From the NCBI GenBank assembly GCA_041688815.1, contig JBDNHK010000107.1, positions 1-64,000 on the forward strand: 64,000 bases of DNA, in the 5' to 3' direction. A program made the position numbers and the translations under genes. Under the pieces are notes generated by a model. It did not search any database. It saw only the letters and a program-made list of their open reading frames with translations, and was not told where the DNA came from. This stretch comes from Rhabdothermincola_A sp041688815 (GTDB lineage Bacteria; Actinomycetota; Acidimicrobiia; Acidimicrobiales; Acidimicrobilacustridaceae). This document shows, one piece after another, positions 58,521 through 64,000 of this stretch. Position 1 is the stretch's first letter. Every line of letters begins with the position of its first letter.

Positions 58521-59117
58521 GTGCTCTGTGTCTGCACCGCAAACGTGTGCCGCTCCCCGATTCTCGAGGTGATGCTCGACGCGGCGCTGCGCGCCCGAGG
58601 GGTGACCGCCCATGTGCGATCGGCCGGGGTGTTGCAGGGCGGTCATCCGGCGGCGGCCCACTCGGTGAGCGAGGCTGCGGCCCGCGGCTTGGCCCTCGGA
58701 TCGCACCGTTCGCAGGTCCTCGACCCCGAGGTCGTCGGCCGTGCCGACCTGATCGTGGCGCTGGCCCGCCGACATGTGCGCGACGTCGCCGGCCTGGTTC
58801 CCAGCGTCTTCCCCCGGACCTTCACCCTCAAGGAGCTCGTACGCGAAGGCACCCGGGTGGGGCCGATCCGACGCGAGGAGTCGCTGCCGGACTGGCTCGC
58901 GGAGGTCGGACGCGACAGGGTGACTGCCACCTACCTGAGGCCGGACCCCGCCGACGACGTCGCCGACCCCGTCGGCGGGACCCGTTCGCAGTACGCGCGC
59001 ACCGCTCGGGAACTCGACCTCCTGGCCTCGGCCCTGGCCGATCTCCTTTCACCCCTCGCCTCCGAACCGTCTCCGGTGGGCACCGACCGCAGTGCCCCCC
59101 TCCCCGACCGATCGTGA
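58521..59117 (+). CDS. Low-molecular-weight protein tyrosine phosphatase family
   Basis: 198 aa from GTG 58521. The P-loop CTANVCRSP is the C(X5)R(S/T) catalytic motif; VRSAGVLQGGHPAAAHSVSE, DPEVVGRADLIVALARRHVR and the later Arg-rich stretch RTFTLKELVREGTRVGP follow. The DP motif of the general acid is not clearly visible near the C-terminus (LRPDPADDVADPVGG is a candidate). A TACAAT -10-like box (58503-58508) lies 12 bases before GTG 58521 and inside the frame from an alternative GTG 58494, which favours 58521. Likely a phosphotyrosine or phosphoarginine phosphatase. It precedes glyA by 43 bases. Confidence 0.72.
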   Translation: MLCVCTANVCRSPILEVMLDAALRARGVTAHVRSAGVLQGGHPAAAHSVSEAAARGLALGSHRSQVLDPEVVGRADLIVALARRHVRDVAGLVPSVFPRTFTLKELVREGTRVGPIRREESLPDWLAEVGRDRVTATYLRPDPADDVADPVGGTRSQYARTARELDLLASALADLLSPLASEPSPVGTDRSAPLPDRS

Positions 59118-59160
59118 CCCCGTGCCCCACCGGCGCGCCGAACCAACCAGGAGCTCTGCC

Positions 59161-60399
59161 ATGTGGCCCGCTGACGATGACCGCGAGCTGTTCACGCTGA
59201 TCGACGCCGAGGTCGAGCGGCAGAACACGTCGTTGCAGCTCATCGCCTCCGAGAACTTCACTTCGCCGGCGGTGATGCGGGCCACCGGGTCGGTGCTCAC
59301 CAACAAGTACAGCGAGGGCTATCCGGGCAAGCGCTACTACGGCGGAAACGCCGTGGTCGACGACATCGAGGACCTGGCCCGTGACCGGGTGAAGGCCCTG
59401 TTCGGTGCCGAGCACGCCAACGTGCAACCGCACTCAGGTGCCAACGCCAACCTGGGCGTCTACCTGGCCCTGCTCGAGGCGGGCGACACAGTGATGGGCC
59501 TCAGCCTCGATCACGGCGGTCATCTCACCCATGGCTCGCCGGTCAACATCTCGGGTCGGTTCTACAACTTCGTCTCCTACGGCGTGTCCGCCTCCGACGA
59601 GCGCATCGATGTGGCGGCGCTGCGGGAGTTGGCCGTCACCACTCGGCCCAGAATGATCATTGCCGGCGCCACCGCCTACTCCCGGATCATCGACCCGGCG
59701 CCCCTACGTGACATCGCCGACGAGGTGGGCGCCCTGCTCATGTTCGACGCCGCCCACATCGCCGGGCTCATCGCCGGTGGGGCCCACCCCAACCCGGTGC
59801 CCTACTGCGACGTCGTCACCTTCACCACCCACAAGACGTTGCGCGGTCCTCGCGGCGGCTGCATCCTGAGCCGTTCCGAGCACGCCGCCGCCATCGACAA
59901 GGCCATCTTCCCCGGTCTGCAGGGCGGACCGCTCGAGCACGCTGTCGCCGCCAAGGCCGTGGCCTTCCGTGAGGCCAGCCAGCCCGAGTTCAGCACTTAC
60001 GCCCACCAGATCGTGCGCAACGCCCAAGCGCTGGCGGCGGTGCTCGGGGGCGAGGGGTTCCGTCTGGTCTCGGGGGGAACCGACAACCACCAGTTGCTGG
60101 TCGACCTGCGGTCGTTCGACGCCGAGCTCACGGGCAAAGAGGCTCAGAACGTGCTCGACCAGGCGGGGATCACCCTCAACAAGAACACCGTGCCCGATGA
60201 TCCGCGCTCTCCCTTCGTCACCAGCGGCGTGCGTATCGGCACGCCTGCGGTCACCACCCAGGGCATGACCGAGCCGGAGATGGCCGAGATCGGTGCGTTG
60301 ATCGCCCGTGCCCTGCGGGGGCGTACCGACGACGCCGAGCTGGTCGCGGTCCGTGACGATGTCGCCAACCTCTGCTCCAAGTTCACCCCCTACCCCTGA
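59161..60399 (+). CDS. glyA: Serine hydroxymethyltransferase
   Basis: 412 aa PLP enzyme. QNTSLQLIASENFTSPAVMR, TNKYSEGYPGKRYYGGNAVV, the PLP lysine in VTFTTHKTLRGPRGGCILSR, and LTGKEAQNVLDQAGITLNKN with TPAVTTQGMTEPEMAEIGAL. It interconverts serine and glycine and makes methylene-tetrahydrofolate. AGGAG at 59149-59153 precedes ATG 59161. It sits upstream of wecA and the ATP synthase operon. Confidence 0.97.
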   Translation: MWPADDDRELFTLIDAEVERQNTSLQLIASENFTSPAVMRATGSVLTNKYSEGYPGKRYYGGNAVVDDIEDLARDRVKALFGAEHANVQPHSGANANLGVYLALLEAGDTVMGLSLDHGGHLTHGSPVNISGRFYNFVSYGVSASDERIDVAALRELAVTTRPRMIIAGATAYSRIIDPAPLRDIADEVGALLMFDAAHIAGLIAGGAHPNPVPYCDVVTFTTHKTLRGPRGGCILSRSEHAAAIDKAIFPGLQGGPLEHAVAAKAVAFREASQPEFSTYAHQIVRNAQALAAVLGGEGFRLVSGGTDNHQLLVDLRSFDAELTGKEAQNVLDQAGITLNKNTVPDDPRSPFVTSGVRIGTPAVTTQGMTEPEMAEIGALIARALRGRTDDAELVAVRDDVANLCSKFTPYP

Positions 60400-60417
60400 C
60401 GGACTGGCCCGTGACCT

Positions 60418-61632
60418 GTGCCTGAGCTCGCGGCCTACGGCGTGGTGCTGGCCGTCGTGGCGGTCACCACGTTCGCCGCCCTCTTCGCGGTGCGGCGGGT
60501 GGCGGTGCGCATCGGTGCGGTCGTCAAGCCGGACGAGCGTCGCGTCCATGCCCGCCCGACGCCCACGCTCGGCGGCGTGGCCATGTTGCTCGGGTTGCTG
60601 GTCGGGATGGCCGTGGCCTGGGCCCTGGGTGACTTCTCCGCGGTGTTCAGCGGCAGCACCGAACCGATCGGCCTGGTGATAGCGGCGGTCATCATGCTCA
60701 CCGTGGGGGTGGTCGACGACCTCCGCGAGGTGTCGGCCCCGGCCAAGCTGGCCGGCATGGTGCTGCCGGCCACGGTGCTGGTGATCTCGGGTATCGCCAT
60801 CCTCGTGCTGCGTGTCCCCTTCCTCGGCGTGTTCGTGCTCTCGTCGGACTGGTCCTACCTGTTGTCGGTGCTGTGGGTGATCGGCATGGCCAACGCCATC
60901 AACTTCATCGACGGTCTCGACGGGTTGGCGGGCGGCATCGTGGCCATTGCTGCCGGGAGCTTCTTCCTCTACTCCCTCGAGCTCAGTAACCAGGGGCTGT
61001 TGGCGCCCGGCAACCTGGGGCCCCTGCTGTCGGTGATCGTGCTCGGGGCATGCCTCGGCTTCCTGCCCCACAACGTGCACCCGGCCCGCATCTTCATGGG
61101 CGATGGGGGCGCGCTGCTCCTCGGCATGTTGCTGGCCGCGTCGACGATGGTGGTCGGTGGTCGGGTCGACCAGCAGTTCAGCGGTCAGTCGTTCTTCTTC
61201 TATGCCCCCTTGTTCATACCGTTGGTGATCCTCGGGGTGCCGATCATCGACACGCTCTTCGCCATCGTCCGTCGCGCCAGCAGCCGCACCGGCATCTCGA
61301 CGGCCGACAAGGGCCACCTCCACCACCGCCTCATGCGCCTCGGACACGGGCACCGGCGCAGCGTGTTCATCCTGTGGGCGTGGACCGCGTTGCTCTCGGG
61401 GTTCGTGCTCTACCCGATCTACACGGGCTCAGGTGATGGTGTCGTCCCCATCGGGATCGCCGCCATCCTGCTGGCGCTCTACACGGTGCTGCGTCCCGGT
61501 GTGCGCTTCTGGGCGAAGGGCGCCGATGCCGACGACGAGTTCGACGAGCAGCCGGTCGTGGGGCCGGTGGCTCATCGCCCGGTGGTGACTCCGACGCCGG
61601 ATCGGTCCGACGGCGACCCCCCGGACCCCTGA
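60418..61632 (+). CDS. wecA: Undecaprenyl-phosphate glycosyl-1-phosphate transferase (WecA/TagO-like)
   Basis: 404 aa with about ten membrane helices. Motifs of the PNPT family are VKPDERRVHARPTPTLGG, VGVVDDLREVSAPAKLAGM (DDxxE), NFIDGLDGLAGGIVAIAAG, FLPHNVHPARIFMGDGGALL, and the C-terminal HLHHRLMRLGHGHRRSV (HIHH-type loop). It transfers a GlcNAc- or similar sugar-1-phosphate to undecaprenyl phosphate, starting cell-wall polymers that LCP enzymes attach. GTG 60418 starts it 18 bases after glyA. This position before the atp operon is conserved in mycobacteria (rfe). Confidence 0.92.
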   Translation: MPELAAYGVVLAVVAVTTFAALFAVRRVAVRIGAVVKPDERRVHARPTPTLGGVAMLLGLLVGMAVAWALGDFSAVFSGSTEPIGLVIAAVIMLTVGVVDDLREVSAPAKLAGMVLPATVLVISGIAILVLRVPFLGVFVLSSDWSYLLSVLWVIGMANAINFIDGLDGLAGGIVAIAAGSFFLYSLELSNQGLLAPGNLGPLLSVIVLGACLGFLPHNVHPARIFMGDGGALLLGMLLAASTMVVGGRVDQQFSGQSFFFYAPLFIPLVILGVPIIDTLFAIVRRASSRTGISTADKGHLHHRLMRLGHGHRRSVFILWAWTALLSGFVLYPIYTGSGDGVVPIGIAAILLALYTVLRPGVRFWAKGADADDEFDEQPVVGPVAHRPVVTPTPDRSDGDPPDP

Positions 61633-61684
61633 CCCCATTCACGCCCACCCCGGCGCCGGGACCGGCCTGGTGCTCGGCGCGAAG

Positions 61685-61713
61685 TTGCACGGTTGCATCG
61701 ACACCACTAGTTT
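61685..61713 (+). promoter_or_regulatory. Promoter of the ATP synthase operon
   Basis: -35 TTGCAC (61685-61690), 17-bp spacer, -10 TAGTTT (61708-61713). Transcription should start near 61720, with about 100 or more bases before the first gene of the operon. Confidence 0.55.
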
Positions 61714-61816
61714 GCGAATCGCTTCACAAGCCCTCGGGGTTCGCCCCGAGGCCCGTACCCGCTCCCGTCGATCCGTGCTCTCGAGGCCGGGTCGCGATGA
61801 ACGACAGGCCACGTTG

Positions 61817-62062
61817 GTGGACGTTTCGCAACGGCGCGAAGTCACACGACAGATGTACCGGCAGGCTGGAGGATGGGAGCTCGCTCTCTCACCGGCCCTT
61901 CTGGCGCTCATCGGTTACGGGCTCGATCGTCTTTTCGGTACCGTCCCGATGCTCACCGTCATCTTCGGGGTCCTCGGTCTCCTGGGCGCCGTTGCCCGCA
62001 TCTACTTCAGCTACGACGCCGAGATGAAGGAACACGAGGCGAACGGACCGTGGGCCAAGTGA
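61817..62062 (+). CDS. AtpZ/AtpI-like small membrane protein
   Basis: 81 aa from GTG 61817 (alternative ATG 61853, 69 aa). SQRREVTRQMYRQAGGWELA, then two helices (LSPALLALIGYGLDRLFG; MLTVIFGVLGLLGAVARIYF) and an acidic end. AtpZ-type proteins lie first in many atp operons and assist c-ring or Mg/ion functions. It overlaps the next gene by four bases (GTGA at 62059). The start is uncertain because neither candidate has a good ribosome-binding site. Confidence 0.6.
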   Translation: MDVSQRREVTRQMYRQAGGWELALSPALLALIGYGLDRLFGTVPMLTVIFGVLGLLGAVARIYFSYDAEMKEHEANGPWAK

Positions 62063-62526
62063 TCTTCGAGCCCACCGGCGTGGTCGATGGGCCCTCCCCC
62101 GAGGGCATGATCGCCCGCGATCTCGTCAAGCGTGCCGCCATGGTCGGCCCGATACTGATCCTCGTCTTCGGACTCATCTGGGGCGTCGACGGCGCCCTGT
62201 CCACCGCCTACGGCCTGCTCATCGTGGTGGCCAACTTCGTGCTGGCCGCGGCTCTGCTCGCCGGAGCCGCCCGCATCTCGCCCGCGCTCATGATGTTCGC
62301 CGCCCTGTTCGGCTACCTGATCCGGCTCACCTTGATCTTCCTCGCCATCTGGGTCGCCAGCGACACCGACTGGATCGAGCTCGTCCCGTTCGGCATCACC
62401 ATCATCTGCACCCATCTCGGTCTTCTGCTGTGGGAGATGCGCTACATCTCCGCCTCTCTCGCCTATCCGGCGCTGAAGCCCACCGCCTCGTCACGCCCCG
62501 TGCCCAAGGAGTCGTCTTCCCAGTGA
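62059..62526 (+). CDS. ATP synthase subunit I-like membrane protein
   Basis: 155 aa from GTG 62059. Four membrane helices (AAMVGPILILVFGLIWGVDG; YGLLIVVANFVLAAALLAGA; LMMFAALFGYLIRLTLIFLA; PFGITIICTHLGLLLWEMRY) and a Ser/Lys tail, which is the AtpI topology. It is expected to help assemble the c-ring. It overlaps atpB by four bases (GTGA at 62523). GTG 62050 is a possible alternative start. Confidence 0.65.
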   Translation: MIFEPTGVVDGPSPEGMIARDLVKRAAMVGPILILVFGLIWGVDGALSTAYGLLIVVANFVLAAALLAGAARISPALMMFAALFGYLIRLTLIFLAIWVASDTDWIELVPFGITIICTHLGLLLWEMRYISASLAYPALKPTASSRPVPKESSSQ

Positions 62527-63293
62527 TCTTCGGTGCTCTCGAGTTCCCCACCATCGAACAGCTCGTCGAGTGGCCGAACATCATCGGCGACGACGGCGTG
62601 TGGTGGGGCCTCAACAAGATCGGCCTCATCTACCTCATCTCCCTACTGGTCACGGCGCTGCTCTTCGTCCTGGCGGCGCGCCGCAAGGCCATGGTGCCCA
62701 AGGGCCCCCAGAACCTGGCCGAGTCGTCGGTCGCCTTCATCCGCGACGGCATCGTGATGCAGACGATCGGCCCCGACGGCCTCCGCTACATGCCGTTCCT
62801 GGTGAGCCTCTTCTTCTACATCCTGATCAGCAACTTCTTCTCGGTCATCCCCGGTTTCCACATGCCCGGCAACGCCCGTATGGCCGGTCCTGCGTTCCTG
62901 GCCCTGGTGACCTTCGTGTTCTTCATCGCCGTCGGCCTGCGCCACCAGGGTCCGAAGTACTTCTGGAACGCCGTCGCCCCGCCGGGCGTCCCGAAGGCCC
63001 TCTATGTGGTCGTCGTGCCGATCGAGATCCTCTCGACCTTCATCGTCCGGCCCTTCTCGCTCGCCGTGCGTCTCTTCGCCAACATCCTGGCCGGGCACAT
63101 CCTGCTCGTGACCTTCAGCGTGCTGTGCATCACCCTGTTCGTCGCCAGTGCGCTGGTGCTGGCGCTGCCCTTCTCGTTCGCCATGCTCGTGGCCCTCACC
63201 GGCTTCGAGATCATGGTGGCGTTCCTCCAGGCCTACATCTTCACCATCCTCGCCGCGGTCTACATAGGCGGCGCCATGCATCCCGAACACTGA
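62523..63293 (+). CDS. atpB: ATP synthase F0 subunit a
   Basis: 256 aa from GTG 62523. Conserved membrane segments with FSLAVRLFANILAGHILLVT, whose Arg is the essential proton-path residue, plus FEIMVAFLQAYIFTILAAVY near the C-terminus. SVIPGFHMPGNARMAGPAFL is the usual outside loop. It forms the proton half-channels next to the c-ring. Confidence 0.96.
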   Translation: MIFGALEFPTIEQLVEWPNIIGDDGVWWGLNKIGLIYLISLLVTALLFVLAARRKAMVPKGPQNLAESSVAFIRDGIVMQTIGPDGLRYMPFLVSLFFYILISNFFSVIPGFHMPGNARMAGPAFLALVTFVFFIAVGLRHQGPKYFWNAVAPPGVPKALYVVVVPIEILSTFIVRPFSLAVRLFANILAGHILLVTFSVLCITLFVASALVLALPFSFAMLVALTGFEIMVAFLQAYIFTILAAVYIGGAMHPEH

Positions 63294-63385
63294 GATCCCC
63301 GCCTCGGGCTCCTCGCCCGGTCGCAACCCATTGCGGTCACCGGCTCCCGGTGGCGCATCCCCTAGCAACAGGAGAGCAACACCCA

Positions 63386-63658
63386 ATGAGCATCCTCGCC
63401 CAGGTCACCTACGAAGCCACCTCCAAGGCCGAAGCGCAGGCCATCAGCGCCGCCGGCATGGCCGGCATCGCCTACGGCCTGGCCACCATCGGTCCGGGTA
63501 TCGGCATCGGCTACCTCGTGGGTCAGTCCGTGCAGGCCATGGCCCGCCAGCCCGAAGCCGCCGGCATGGTGCGTACCACCATGTTCCTCGGCATCGCCTT
63601 CACCGAAGCCCTGGCCCTGATCGGGTTCGTGGTCTTCATCCTCATCAAGTTCGTCTGA
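63386..63658 (+). CDS. atpE: ATP synthase F0 subunit c
   Basis: 90 aa hairpin. First helix AGMAGIAYGLATIGPGIGIG with the Gly-rich packing motif; polar loop SVQAMARQPEAAG (RQP); second helix with the proton-carrying Glu in GIAFTEALALIGFVVFILIK. The residues near the Glu (FTEALALIG) are those contacted by bedaquiline-type drugs in mycobacteria; sensitivity cannot be told here. AGGAGAG precedes ATG 63386. Confidence 0.97.
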   Translation: MSILAQVTYEATSKAEAQAISAAGMAGIAYGLATIGPGIGIGYLVGQSVQAMARQPEAAGMVRTTMFLGIAFTEALALIGFVVFILIKFV

Positions 63659-63760
63659 CCGGTTCGACCGCCTCACCCGGTCGCCGTTTCGGCGCCCCGG
63701 CTGGCACCGCACCGTTCACCTCTTCCCCCAACCACCCGACGTCGTCAAGGGAGACCCTTC

Positions 63761-64000
63761 GTGGTCGCTTTTTCCACGGTCATCCTCGCTGCCACCGAAG
63801 CCGGTGAAGCGGTCGCGGAGACCAAGAACCCGATCCTTCCCGTGGCCAGCGAGTTCTTGTGGGCGGCGGTGTTCTTCCTGCTGCTCTGGACGCTCATGAA
63901 GTTCGTGCTGCTCCCCCCGGTCCTGAAGGTGATGAACGCCCGCGACGACAAGGTTCGCGAGGACCACCAGGCGGCAGGGCACGCGGAGACGGAACGGGTC
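63761..64000 (+). CDS. atpF: ATP synthase F0 subunit b (truncated by window edge)
   Basis: 80 codons from GTG 63761 (AAGGGAG upstream) to the end of the window. After a short outside segment comes one membrane helix (FLWAAVFFLLLWTLMKFVLL), the PPVLKVMNARDDKV bend, and the start of the charged stator helix (REDHQAAGHAETERV). Subunit b connects F0 to F1. The rest of the gene and presumably atpHAGDC lie beyond the window. Confidence 0.93.
   Translation, partial: MVAFSTVILAATEAGEAVAETKNPILPVASEFLWAAVFFLLLWTLMKFVLLPPVLKVMNARDDKVREDHQAAGHAETERV

Noticed and set aside
1..64000. Prophage, toxin-antitoxin, restriction-modification, secondary-metabolite or anti-phage defence systems
   Set aside because: I looked for integrases, methyltransferase-nuclease pairs, NRPS/PKS motifs and defence-type gene sets and found none; the window is mainly core metabolism.

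Overview
The window looks like one contiguous piece of chromosome from a high-GC actinobacterium, most likely class Acidimicrobiia. This is inferred from the gene content: WhiB, PdtaS, DUF3107, DUF3090, an SCO1664-type kinase, a septum-formation-type lipoprotein next to a sortase, an LCP ligase, and an FrhB-type iron-sulfur protein. GTG starts and 1-4 base stop/start overlaps are very common. No prophage, integrase, intact insertion sequence or CRISPR array is visible.

Layout. 0.3-6.7 kb: a cupin and a DinB-related protein, a TetR regulator, a glycosyltransferase opposite a GH63-like glycoside hydrolase, a relic of an enoyl-CoA hydratase, and a septum lipoprotein coupled to a sortase. 6.8-14.1 kb: a complete System I cytochrome c maturation operon, ccmABCDEFGHI. 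14.2-20.4 kb: a histidine phosphatase and a branched-chain-amino-acid-type ABC transporter with a fused LivH-LivM permease. 20.4-23.6 kb: an iron-sulfur locus with a cysteine desulfurase, a SufR-like regulator and a divergent Mrp carrier around a 32-bp palindrome. 23.7-28.0 kb: DUF3107, two ArsA/GET3-like ATPases, PdtaS kinase and a convergent WhiB. 28.2-31.8 kb: a glycerophosphodiesterase, a diacylglycerol-kinase-like protein and EtfBA. 31.9-33.7 kb: the three-gene actinobacterial cluster of phosphomutase-like protein, DUF3090 and SCO1664-like protein. 33.9-38.6 kb: a lipoprotein, an FrhB-like protein divergent from an acyl-CoA dehydrogenase, and an LCP protein.

38.7-64.0 kb follows the conserved actinobacterial order from argS to the ATP synthase: tRNA-Arg, argS, lysA, a TauE-type permease, hom, thrC, a phosphoglycerate-mutase-like gene in the thrB position, rho, rpmE, prfA, prmC, later glyA and wecA, then atpI-like genes, atpB, atpE and a truncated atpF. 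Two blocks interrupt this order. One (46.9-49.0 kb) holds a decayed DUF222-HNH endonuclease gene and a frameshifted DUF4397 gene. The other (54.6-58.4 kb) holds a broken zinc-ribbon gene, menB, a cyclic-nucleotide-binding protein and a thiolase-like gene, where a sua5 gene would be expected.

Recurrent signals include TANNNT-type -10 boxes only 6-7 bases before the start codon (leaderless transcription), two copies of a 50-bp palindromic element at 3' ends of operons, and single-base losses in G/C homopolymers that break three genes. I did not find a clearly new multi-gene system. The best leads are the SufR-like operator circuit, the homoserine kinase replacement, the uncharacterised SCO1664/DUF3090/phosphomutase cluster and the palindromic repeat family.
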